DNA of 7,432 bases, from assembly GCA_028697935.1 (NCBI GenBank), contig JAQVEM010000067.1, positions 1 through 7,432 of the forward strand. Reading direction: 5' to 3'. A program made the translations under genes and the position numbers. This DNA is from Actinomycetota bacterium. Its GTDB lineage: Bacteria > Actinomycetota > Humimicrobiia > Humimicrobiales > Humimicrobiaceae. This document shows positions 1 through 5,551 of the stretch, piece after piece (position 1 is the stretch's first letter; each line of letters opens with the position of its first letter). The notes below the pieces were generated by a model that was not told the origin of the DNA, did not search any database, and worked only from the letters and a program-made list of their open reading frames with translations.

Positions 1-445
1 TAAAATTCTCAGGCGTCCTGACCCATTCACTCTCAGGATAACCTATCTGATGATACATAATTACCATTACCCCGCCCAGCTCATTCGGCTTGAATTTTAA
101 AAGCTCTTCTTTTGATAAGAATTTATATTGCTCCTCGCCTGCATTATTACCTGCTTCATTAAGGTTATCCGGATAACTATTCTTCTCTTTCAATTGTTCC
201 CCCTCTTCATTATTTTCCCTGTTTGATTGCGGTACTTCTTTTAAGGAAACTCCATTACCACCATTTTGAGTATGCCGGGTATCGTGTAAACCTTCTACAG
301 TTTGCCCTTCCCCTTCGGCGGCTACCTTATCTCCAGCACAGCCTGTCAGGGTAATAACCGGCAGGGCAAACACAAAAAATATAAATACAACTATAACCAT
401 GTTTGCCAGTAGAGTTATTTTCTTTAAATATTTTTCTTTAAACAT
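1..445 (-). CDS. Lipoprotein polysaccharide deacetylase, N-terminal part (cut by window edge)
   Basis: This reading frame is open from an ATG at 445 down to the window edge and gives about 148 residues. The N-terminus is basic (MFKEKYLKK), followed by a hydrophobic stretch (about residues 10-32) and a clear lipobox L33-T34-G35-C36, so the protein should be exported and lipid-anchored at Cys36. Residues 40-110 are an Asn/Glu/Gly-rich linker. At about residue 124 the folded domain begins with VMVIMYHQIGYPESEW. That is how NodB-type polysaccharide deacetylases of carbohydrate esterase family 4 begin their first strand. Such enzymes remove acetyl groups from peptidoglycan or other polysaccharides. 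The metal-binding His residues and catalytic Asp lie beyond the window, so activity cannot be judged. The ATG has only a weak preceding purine run (CCGGGAAAGA), but the signal peptide fits this start well. The gene lies 175 bp after the DUF4015 lipoprotein on the same strand. The family call is fairly secure; the substrate is unknown. Confidence 0.8.
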   Translation of the reverse strand, partial: MFKEKYLKKITLLANMVIVVFIFFVFALPVITLTGCAGDKVAAEGEGQTVEGLHDTRHTQNGGNGVSLKEVPQSNRENNEEGEQLKEKNSYPDNLNEAGNNAGEEQYKFLSKEELLKFKPNELGGVMVIMYHQIGYPESEWVRTPENF

Positions 446-620
446 TCTTTCCCGGATTTCTATTTGACAGCTCCAAAAGAGTCTATAATATTATGTTATA
501 TGCTATGATATTTATTAAATAATCTCTAATGGTCTGGAAACCTTCCTTATTAAACCTTATTAAATTTAAAATTACATTAAGAAATAGAAATAAATATCAT
601 TTTCATTTAAAAATATTGTT
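446..620. other. AT-rich spacer between the two lipoprotein genes
   Basis: This 175-bp gap separates two minus-strand genes. It contains an exact tandem pair of the 10-mer CCTTATTAAA (545-554 and 555-564). I see no convincing hairpin terminator after the upstream gene and no good -35/-10 pair for the deacetylase. TATA-rich hexamers near 484-500 could serve as a -10 but have no matching -35. Co-transcription of the two genes is therefore possible but not shown. Confidence 0.4.
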
Positions 621-2417
621 CTATTCTTCATAAGACGCAGACAGCGCCTCCGTAAAGGAGACCGGTGATTTTACCTTCCATATTTTATTTTCCATAAATA
701 CATCGAATTTTTGATTTTTCAGGACAATTGACTCATTTCCCTTTTTCAAAGTAATATCAACTTTAAAGGAATTATTCCAGCCAGGAGCAACACTGGAAAT
801 ATTAAATTCGAGAAAATCAAATGTCCAGCGGCTGGCCCATTCGGAAAATTTTTCTATATTCATCTCAAAATTACTCCAGTGATAGGGGTAAACCTGGATT
901 ACATTCTTCTCATTTATATAACCGAGGTACTTTTCCAGAGTTTCCTGCGCAGTATTTCCAGTATAGTCAAGCCCCATTTCATACCTGTAAATCCTTATAC
1001 CTTTCTGTCTTTTTAACGCTTCTTCCTCTGTAAGAAAAGAACGCGCATCGTATTCATTGCCTGCGTTCCATACAAAAAATTCCTCTATGCCCATTTTAGC
1101 AGCAGTGTCTATCTGTTCTCTGATCTGCATGTAAGTATAATCTATATGACCTTTTATCCATGTCGCAGTAAAACCCTGGAGCCATGGTCTTATATCAGCC
1201 GGGTTTTTAACAGTTGCATTTCTTTTAATAGCATTATCCAGTGCATTAAGTATAGTTTCTTCCGGCCTCGCATCCGGAACACTGAGGCCAAAAAATCCTG
1301 GACCGTAATGACTCGGGTATATCATAGGGTAAATATAATCTATAACTGATGTAATTTTTTCCCAGTTCTGGCCTATGCCGTCTTTGTCTGTTATATATGT
1401 AGCAATTACTCCATAAACATCCGCAGATACATATACATTGTAATCTTTAAGCTCTTCTGTAGCATATAAAAGGAATTTCTTTATAATTTCATCTTTAGGG
1501 ATATCTTCTTCATTAGTAATAGAGACCTGCATGTCAAAATTTTCAGCATTTTCAGGAAAACGTACATAATCAAACTGTATTTCTTTAAAGCCAATAAGTG
1601 CCGCTTCTTTTGCTATGGCTATATTATAATCCCATACCTTTTTTTCATAAGGATTCATCCAGGTAAAACCCTTATCATCGGCCCAGATACTCCCATCTTT
1701 CCTGTGTATTGCCCACTCTGGATGAAATTTAGGAAGATATGGGTCTCTAAAAACAACAATCCTTGCTATGGGATAAATATTTTTTTCTTCCAGCCTCTCT
1801 ATTAATTTTCTAATATCTCTCACCGGTTCGGAATAACCTTCCATAATCTCCTTTACTATTTCTATTTCACTTGGATATGTCATAACACCATGATCGTTTT
1901 TAATATCAATTACCATTGCGTTTAATTCAGTCGAATCTATCATATCTATAAAGTTCTGAAATCTGGGTTCGAGCCCGGCAGAATTAGCAGTAACATATAT
2001 GCCTTTTGCTTTTATCTTCGGATTTTGCTTTTTCTCAGACGGAGGCAGTGGTACATAAAACATATCCCTTTCCTCTTCGGGAACATCTACAGAAGCATTA
2101 TTCCCATCCGACAGTTGTTCTTCTTTGCCACCGGTAATTTCTTCTGATGTAGCATTATTTTCTCCAATATTACCTTCACTGATATTATTTTTCTGCCGGG
2201 ATTGTACTTCAGGATCAAGATCATTTATAGAAGAGCTGTCAGAGACATCTATATCCTCTCCTCCAGATTCTTCTCCTTTTGTACTCTCTACTCCAGAGCT
2301 TTTTTCTCCAATATTATTCTCATCATCGCCTCCTATTATGCATCCTGAAAAAGTTGACACTACAGTCAGCATTAAAATGAGAATAGAAATAAAAATAAAG
2401 AGATTCTTTTTTAGCAT
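621..2417 (-). CDS. Lipoprotein with DUF4015 glycoside-hydrolase-like TIM barrel
   Basis: The predicted product is a 598-residue exported lipoprotein. It has a basic start (MLKKN), a hydrophobic helix at about residues 5-22, and a lipobox ending S24-G25-C26 with Phe rather than the usual Leu at -3. Residues 27-118 are a low-complexity Asn/Ser/Gly/Glu linker. The DUF4015 (putative glycosyl hydrolase) barrel spans about 137-455. Its landmarks are GIYVTANSAG (139-148), VIDIKNDHG (169-177), QFDYVRFP (281-288), YPMIYPSHYGPGFFG (363-377), WLQGF (412-416) and FFVWNAGN (447-454). The acidic residues in the second and third motifs lie where barrel glycosidases usually place their catalytic groups; that role is inference. 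A further domain at about 490-588 (start QETLEKYLGYINEK, end ENKIWKVKS) resembles an NTF2-like or DUF4440-like accessory fold, tentatively. The ATG has a poor Shine-Dalgarno (AAAAAAAGAAC), but no in-frame alternative start lies close upstream. With the deacetylase it suggests carbohydrate or wall processing outside the membrane. Substrate unknown. Confidence 0.85.
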   Translation of the reverse strand: MLKKNLFIFISILILMLTVVSTFSGCIIGGDDENNIGEKSSGVESTKGEESGGEDIDVSDSSSINDLDPEVQSRQKNNISEGNIGENNATSEEITGGKEEQLSDGNNASVDVPEEERDMFYVPLPPSEKKQNPKIKAKGIYVTANSAGLEPRFQNFIDMIDSTELNAMVIDIKNDHGVMTYPSEIEIVKEIMEGYSEPVRDIRKLIERLEEKNIYPIARIVVFRDPYLPKFHPEWAIHRKDGSIWADDKGFTWMNPYEKKVWDYNIAIAKEAALIGFKEIQFDYVRFPENAENFDMQVSITNEEDIPKDEIIKKFLLYATEELKDYNVYVSADVYGVIATYITDKDGIGQNWEKITSVIDYIYPMIYPSHYGPGFFGLSVPDARPEETILNALDNAIKRNATVKNPADIRPWLQGFTATWIKGHIDYTYMQIREQIDTAAKMGIEEFFVWNAGNEYDARSFLTEEEALKRQKGIRIYRYEMGLDYTGNTAQETLEKYLGYINEKNVIQVYPYHWSNFEMNIEKFSEWASRWTFDFLEFNISSVAPGWNNSFKVDITLKKGNESIVLKNQKFDVFMENKIWKVKSPVSFTEALSASYEE

Positions 2418-2608
2418 AAAGTTCTTTTTTTGTATAAGATTCTTTTCCCTTATAGCAATAAGTATTGTCCTTTAAATAAAAATGATATTACTGAATGTAA
2501 ACTTATATCAAACAACGCTGGATGTCTATACTATTTTTTTATAATTAATTTTTGATATATAATTATAATAATTATGTAAATTTAAAAATATAAAACATAA
2601 AGTAAAAG
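2418..2608. other. Divergent AT-rich intergenic region (lipoprotein / amaP)
   Basis: This region must hold the start signals of both the minus-strand lipoprotein gene and the plus-strand amaP gene. For amaP, TTGATA (2552-2557) with a 17-bp spacer reaches TGTAAA (2575-2580), a four-of-six -10. TATAAT-like strings occur throughout because the DNA is so AT-rich, so this assignment is weak. For the minus strand I found only a TTTACA hexamer without a good -10. No hairpin or riboswitch-like structure was evident. Confidence 0.3.
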
Positions 2609-2615
2609 AAGGTGG
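2609..2615 (+). promoter_or_regulatory. Ribosome binding site that fixes the amaP start
   Basis: AAGGTGG lies 5 nt before the ATG at 2621, ideal spacing for a Shine-Dalgarno. Two in-frame GTG codons (2612 and 2615) would extend the protein by three residues, but they are part of this site. The ATG is therefore the better start. Confidence 0.8.
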
Positions 2616-2620
2616 TGAAT

Positions 2621-3247
2621 ATGAATATATTCAACAGAATAGTGATGGTAATAGTAATGTTATGCCTGTTAGTATTTTCAATAGTTGCAATAGTTAATAT
2701 CTTTGCAGACCTTTTTGAATGGTCAGATATTTTCGACAGAGTCCTAAACTTTACCGCCAGTTTAAATCAATATGCCCTGGCAGCAATCCTATTCCTTATT
2801 TTTGTTATTGCTCTGGTTATACTTATCTTTGAATTTCGCAGAAAGAAACCGGATGTGGCCAGTATATTTATTGATTCAACAGGTAAAACTATGGTTACAC
2901 TAAAAACATCGGAAACACAGATTAGAGATATCTTGAATAATATTGAAGGTGTAATAAACCCACAGGTAAGGGTAGTTCCCAGACAAAATGGAGTGATAAT
3001 TAATATTTCCTCTAAACTTGCTACAGATTCAAATATAGTCGAAAAAACTAAAGAAATAAGAGAAACTGCAAGTGATTTTACTTCAAAAAATCTAGGGCTC
3101 AAGGTATTAGAAACTAATTATACAGTAACCGGGTTTGTTGCTCCTACTGAAAAAATAAAGAAGGTAAAGGAAGTAAAAGAGGAAAAAGGGGAAGAACAAC
3201 CAGATACCTCACAGGAAGAAAAATCACATGGAGAAAAAGAAGAGTAA
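2621..3247 (+). CDS. amaP: Alkaline shock response membrane anchor protein AmaP (Asp23-like domain)
   Basis: The product is 208 residues, with two membrane helices at about residues 6-29 and 50-72 forming an N-terminal hairpin. The basic segment FRRKKP follows the second helix, so the rest faces the cytoplasm. Residues about 75-173 form an Asp23/DUF322-type alpha-beta domain, with recognisable stretches FIDSTGKTMVTLKTSETQ and NPQVRVVPRQNGVIINI. The tail (about 177-208) is a Lys/Glu-rich, probably disordered extension. In Gram-positive bacteria AmaP anchors the abundant protein Asp23 at the membrane and is linked to cell-envelope stress. That role is family knowledge. Usually asp23 and a small DUF2273 membrane protein are neighbours; neither is seen here, although a 47-codon ORF overlaps the 3' end. 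The gene faces away from the DUF4015 lipoprotein gene. The start is fixed by a strong Shine-Dalgarno, and transcription should end at the hairpin at 3370-3398. Confidence 0.87.
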   Translation: MNIFNRIVMVIVMLCLLVFSIVAIVNIFADLFEWSDIFDRVLNFTASLNQYALAAILFLIFVIALVILIFEFRRKKPDVASIFIDSTGKTMVTLKTSETQIRDILNNIEGVINPQVRVVPRQNGVIINISSKLATDSNIVEKTKEIRETASDFTSKNLGLKVLETNYTVTGFVAPTEKIKKVKEVKEEKGEEQPDTSQEEKSHGEKEE

Positions 3248-3371
3248 TAACGACCATGGTAAAAGCGGGAGAAACAGACATAAGATTTGGAAGATAATTC
3301 AGAAGACAAAATTGAGCAACTGGCTAAAAGGTTTATATTTAATTCCAAAATGGTTATTACAACCTCATTAA
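3228..3371 (+). CDS. Small basic ORF overlapping the 3' end of amaP (47 aa, unknown)
   Basis: This short ORF starts at ATG 3228 in a different frame from amaP, overlaps its last 20 nt, and ends with TAA at 3369-3371, on the first base pairs of the terminator hairpin. AGGAAG (3213-3218) lies 9 nt before the ATG, a usable ribosome binding site inside the amaP coding sequence. Translational coupling to amaP is therefore possible. The 47-residue product is strongly basic in its first half (MEKKKSNNDHGKSGRNRHK) and has three Trp residues, with a possibly amphipathic second half (KLSNWLKGLYLIPKWLL). It does not look like the DUF2273 protein usually found beside amaP, and I do not recognise a family. 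It could be a real peptide, or a chance frame filling the gap between amaP and its terminator. Its placement is what makes it worth listing. Confidence 0.4.
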   Translation: MEKKKSNNDHGKSGRNRHKIWKIIQKTKLSNWLKGLYLIPKWLLQPH

Positions 3372-3398
3372 AAAGCTCCACAAAGAATGGAGCTTTTT
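3370..3398. terminator. Bidirectional intrinsic terminator between convergent genes
   Basis: A perfect inverted repeat AAAAAGCTCCA / TGGAGCTTTTT encloses a 7-nt loop (CAAAGAA). The GCTCCA/TGGAGC core is followed by a T-run on both strands. It can therefore stop plus-strand transcripts from amaP and minus-strand transcripts from the small membrane-protein gene ending at 3444. Confidence 0.88.
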
Positions 3399-3443
3399 AA
3401 AAATTGGATACTTCCAATTCCAGACTTTATATCTGCCTTCCAG

Positions 3444-3623
3444 CTAAACGTTTTTAAAACATACAGATACAGCCAGTATTATGAAAGCTACTGCCAGAGC
3501 TATGAAACCAACAACATTCAGTACCGGTAAAACGAATTGGCTTACTATGTATAATACTATGCCAACAATTGCTATAATTACTGCTGCTAAAAACACATTT
3601 TTTGTCGGTGCGGAGAGTCTCAC
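3444..3623 (-). CDS. Small two-helix membrane protein (59 aa), GTG start
   Basis: The frame begins with GTG (3623-3621) and ends with TAG (3446-3444). AAGGAGGT (3637-3630) stands 6 nt upstream of the GTG, the strongest Shine-Dalgarno in the window, and a near-consensus promoter lies further upstream. The product starts MRLSAPTKNVFLAAV. It has two hydrophobic helices, at about residues 9-30 and 33-54, joined by a very short turn (QFVLP), and a short basic end (CFKNV). It should be an integral inner-membrane hairpin. The N-terminal LSAPTK followed by a hydrophobic helix resembles small conserved hypothetical membrane proteins of anaerobic bacteria, but I cannot assign a function. A plus-strand frame of 63 codons (3481-3672) covers the same DNA; it has no ribosome binding site and is its shadow. 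The gene converges on amaP and shares its terminator. Confidence 0.82.
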   Translation of the reverse strand: MRLSAPTKNVFLAAVIIAIVGIVLYIVSQFVLPVLNVVGFIALAVAFIILAVSVCFKNV

Positions 3624-3629
3624 TTTAAC

Positions 3630-3637
3630 ACCTCCTT
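3630..3637 (-). promoter_or_regulatory. Consensus Shine-Dalgarno of the 59-residue membrane protein
   Basis: On the minus strand this reads AAGGAGGT, then six bases and the GTG start. It is the main evidence that the coding strand here is minus and that GTG is the initiation codon. Confidence 0.85.
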
Positions 3638-3688
3638 CCCCAAAAAAATCAATGCTTACTGTTATTGGCTAAATTTTTCTTTATAAAA

Positions 3689-3717
3689 ATAATACTTTTA
3701 ATAAATATAAATGTCAA
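3689..3717 (-). promoter_or_regulatory. Sigma-70-type promoter of the 59-residue membrane protein
   Basis: On the minus strand, TTGACA (3717-3712) is followed by a 17-bp spacer and TATTAT (3694-3689). This gives a perfect -35 and a five-of-six -10 at ideal spacing. Transcription should begin near 3682 and leave a leader of about 60 nt before the GTG at 3623. It is the best promoter match in the window. Confidence 0.78.
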
Positions 3718-3735
3718 AAAAACAAATATTAAAAA

Positions 3736-3877
3736 CTTGAATGAAAATTATCTTTTACTTAATAATAATTTGATTGAAATTTGATTGAAATAATATGAAA
3801 AAATATATTAATATTTTGAATGAAAATTGTCTTTTGACCATCGTATCGTTTCTCTGATAAAATTAGAATGAAAATAG
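3736..3877. repeat. Five copies of a TTTGAATGAAAATTG-like motif upstream of tRNA-Val
   Basis: Related 15-mers lie at 3736-3750, 3769-3783, 3780-3794, 3815-3829 and 3863-3877. The two outer long copies share 20 nt with one mismatch (3737-3756 and 3816-3835). The middle pair is an exact 11-bp tandem repeat, TTTGATTGAAA (3769-3779 and 3780-3790). The first four are spaced 33, 11 and 35 bp, close to whole helical turns. The fourth lies just before the tRNA -35 and the fifth just after the -10. They could be operator sites, or the decay of an AT-rich duplicated segment. Confidence 0.5.
3834..3861 (+). promoter_or_regulatory. Promoter of the tRNA-Val gene
   Basis: TTGACC (3834-3839), a five-of-six -35, is followed by a 16-bp spacer and GATAAA (3856-3861), a four-of-six -10 preceded by CT. 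Transcription would start near 3868, about 24 nt before the mature tRNA, a normal distance for a 5' leader removed by RNase P. Confidence 0.55.
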
Positions 3878-3891
3878 GGTTACCTGTCCAA

Positions 3892-3969
3892 GGGTGGTTA
3901 GCTCAGCATGGTTAGAGCGCTACGTTGACATCGTAGAGGTCATTGGTTCAAATCCAATACCACCCACCA
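3892..3969 (+). tRNA. tRNA-Val (anticodon GAC), CCA encoded
   Basis: The 78-nt sequence folds into a complete cloverleaf. Acceptor GGGTGGT (3892-3898) pairs with ACCACCC (3959-3965). The D stem is GCTC/GAGC (3901-3904 with 3915-3918). Anticodon stem CTACG/CGTAG encloses the loop TTGACAT with anticodon GAC at 3927-3929. The variable loop is AGGTC. T stem ATTGG/CCAAT encloses TTCAAAT. Discriminator A3966 is followed by an encoded CCA (3967-3969). Anticodon GAC reads the valine codons GTC and GTU. No hairpin terminator is visible after it, so transcripts may run on into the hydrolase gene 85 bp downstream. Although tRNA 3' ends often serve as integration sites, I found no second copy of this 3' end in the window. 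Confidence 0.97.
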
Positions 3970-4054
3970 TGATGATTTTTGATGATTCTTAATTTTTATG
4001 TGATAAAATTTTTTTATATTAAAATAAGAAATTTATACTAAAGAAAGGGTTTTT

Positions 4055-5260
4055 ATGCTGCTATATGAATATGCAGGAGAAAAAGATTTAAAATTTAGCA
4101 TTAGCGATGCAGAAGAATTTTCCCCGGAAATACTAAAAATAAATTCCGGTATTATAAATTCTAAGGAAAATTACAGTAAAGATTCTGAGGAAAATTCAAT
4201 GGGAAATAATAGTAAAAACCGCAGTGAAAATCACATAGAAGACTCCGTTAGATATATAATAGAGTTTGAATCCCCATTCAAATCGGGAATCGATATAAAT
4301 GATAGAGTCTGTGCGGAACTCTTTCTCCCTGCAGATAAAAAATCCCTTCTTGTAAAAGATAAAGATTCTGGAAAAAATACAAGAACCAGAGAAGCTAATG
4401 GAACCAGCAAATACCCCGGAACTCATGCCGGTAGTGGCGAAATTGTTTCAAATAATAACGAGGCATTAAAAATCATAATACTTATTCATGGTTATGGCTG
4501 CAGAGAAGGAAGACGAAGGAATTATAATTATTTTATTAAAAATGCTATTAAAAATAATTATGCAGTTCTTTTCCTGCACCTTCCATATCATCTTAGTAGA
4601 ACACCAGAAGGTGAAAAAAGTGGTAGCAGAATAAAAGCCTTTACACAGGAAGAAACTCTAAATGCTTATAACCAGTCGGTTCTTGACGTGAGAAAATTAA
4701 TAGATGTGTGTAACAGGTTATTCCCGGTCCAGCCAGATTACTTTATCTGTGGATTAAGTCTGGGTGGAATAGTTGCAATGATTACAACAGCCTGGGAGCC
4801 ACTTATTAAAAAAGCTGTGTTCCTTCAGATTGGCGGGAACTGGAATGAAATTTATTACAAAAGTACATTAAATTTACTTTACCTTGCAAATTACAAGGGA
4901 AGGTCAAAAAAAGAAGAACTCGAGCAGATTTATTCTGAGTACCCTGAATTCCTTGAAAAATACAAGAAAATAAATCCCCGGGAAATAGATTTAGAGATGT
5001 CCAATTATCCTGATCTCTCGCGCTACAGCCAGAGAGTCTGGTTTTTATCCGACCCATTAACTTTTGCCCATAAGATAAATCCAGACAGAGTCCTGATGAT
5101 AAACTCACTTCATGATATACATTTCCCAAAAAAATCAATCGAGCTTTTACATGAAGAACTTGGCAGACCCCGGATATACTGGACGAACGATTTTCATACT
5201 ACGCTAATTCTAAGGCAGGAGGGGGTATTAAAAACAATATTTGACTTTTTAGGGAAGTAG
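4055..5260 (+). CDS. Cytosolic alpha/beta hydrolase with complete catalytic triad
   Basis: The product has 401 residues and no signal peptide or membrane helix. The alpha/beta-hydrolase fold is marked by IILIHGYG (141-148), whose H145-G146 region forms the oxyanion-hole side. The nucleophile elbow is G233-L-S235-L-G-G (Ser235). The acid is Asp354 in INSLHDIHFP, and the base is His381 in NDFHTTL. All three triad residues are present, so it should be an active esterase or related hydrolase. The region after the first strand (CREGRRRNYNYF, FLHLPYHLSRTP) resembles bacterial relatives of the ABHD18/dienelactone-hydrolase-like groups. The substrate is unknown. Two hydrophilic low-complexity insertions stand out, at about 34-63 and 100-137, lying between predicted strands. 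GAAAGGG (4043-4049) five bases before the ATG is the ribosome binding site. No clear promoter lies between it and tRNA-Val: TATACT at 4034-4039 would start transcription inside the ribosome binding site. Read-through from the tRNA promoter is possible. Confidence 0.85.
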   Translation: MLLYEYAGEKDLKFSISDAEEFSPEILKINSGIINSKENYSKDSEENSMGNNSKNRSENHIEDSVRYIIEFESPFKSGIDINDRVCAELFLPADKKSLLVKDKDSGKNTRTREANGTSKYPGTHAGSGEIVSNNNEALKIIILIHGYGCREGRRRNYNYFIKNAIKNNYAVLFLHLPYHLSRTPEGEKSGSRIKAFTQEETLNAYNQSVLDVRKLIDVCNRLFPVQPDYFICGLSLGGIVAMITTAWEPLIKKAVFLQIGGNWNEIYYKSTLNLLYLANYKGRSKKEELEQIYSEYPEFLEKYKKINPREIDLEMSNYPDLSRYSQRVWFLSDPLTFAHKINPDRVLMINSLHDIHFPKKSIELLHEELGRPRIYWTNDFHTTLILRQEGVLKTIFDFLGK

Positions 5261-5349
5261 ATTAAGTTTTTTTCCATTTTTATTTCAGCAGGTTTTTGTT
5301 TTGATATCCCTGGCATTATCAATTTTTGACTATACATGTTGAGTAAAAT
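5261..5349. other. Short AT-rich gap after the hydrolase
   Basis: No convincing hairpin terminator follows the hydrolase stop, only T-runs without a GC stem. TTGACT at 5326-5331 looks like a -35 box but has no -10 at a usable distance. A five-codon ATG frame (5336-5353) overlaps the next start as ATGA. Confidence 0.35.
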
Positions 5350-5460
5350 ATGAACTGGAATAAGATAAAAGACATAATTATGTTGTTCTTAATTTTTACC
5401 GGTGGACTTATTATTATCTGGTTAATAATAGTTGCAATAATTCATTTAGCCGGTCTTTGA
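5350..5460 (+). CDS. Putative single-helix membrane peptide (36 aa)
   Basis: ATG at 5350 opens a 36-codon frame ending in TGA at 5458-5460. The product starts MNWNKIKDIIM and continues as one strongly hydrophobic helix (about residues 9-34, with GGLIIIWLIIVAII), ending HLAGL. A short basic N-terminus plus one helix is typical of small inner-membrane peptides with an inside N-terminus. The only ribosome-binding signal is TTGAG, six bases before the ATG, which is weak. It follows the hydrolase gene on the same strand by about 90 bp and converges on the restriction endonuclease gene. I do not recognise a family. In AT-rich DNA a hydrophobic frame of this length can arise by chance. The compact topology and the well-placed charged N-terminus favour a real gene, with modest confidence. 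Confidence 0.42.
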   Translation: MNWNKIKDIIMLFLIFTGGLIIIWLIIVAIIHLAGL

Positions 5461-5551
5461 TGGAAGCCAAATTTATTGTATGATTTTGATAATAAAAAAT
5501 TGAGGTTTCTTTTTAAATCAAAATTTTTCTAGTTGCAAGCTTATTTAAAAT

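Noticed and set aside
464..489. TTGACA and TATAAT on the plus strand
   Set aside because: The spacer is only 14 bp, and no plus-strand gene follows for over 2 kb.
824..834. 11-bp palindrome CCAGCGGCTGG
   Set aside because: It lies inside the DUF4015 coding sequence in ordinary codons, with no partner site. Chance is enough.
3118..3381. Minus-strand ORF of 87 codons
   Set aside because: It is antisense to amaP and runs through the terminator. The Ser/Cys/Phe-rich product looks like a shadow frame.
3481..3672. Plus-strand ORF of 63 codons
   Set aside because: It is antisense to the 59-residue membrane-protein gene, has no ribosome binding site, and its Thr/Pro-rich product is what the reverse of a hydrophobic gene gives.
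3892..3969. tRNA-Val as an attachment site of an island carrying the restriction genes
   Set aside because: I found no repeat of the tRNA 3' end in the window and no integrase gene. The restriction genes lie 1.6 kb away behind an ordinary hydrolase gene.
5488..5531. AAAAATTGA / TCAAAATTTTT inverted repeat as a terminator between convergent genes
   Set aside because: The stem is imperfect and almost wholly A-T, so it would be too weak to call.
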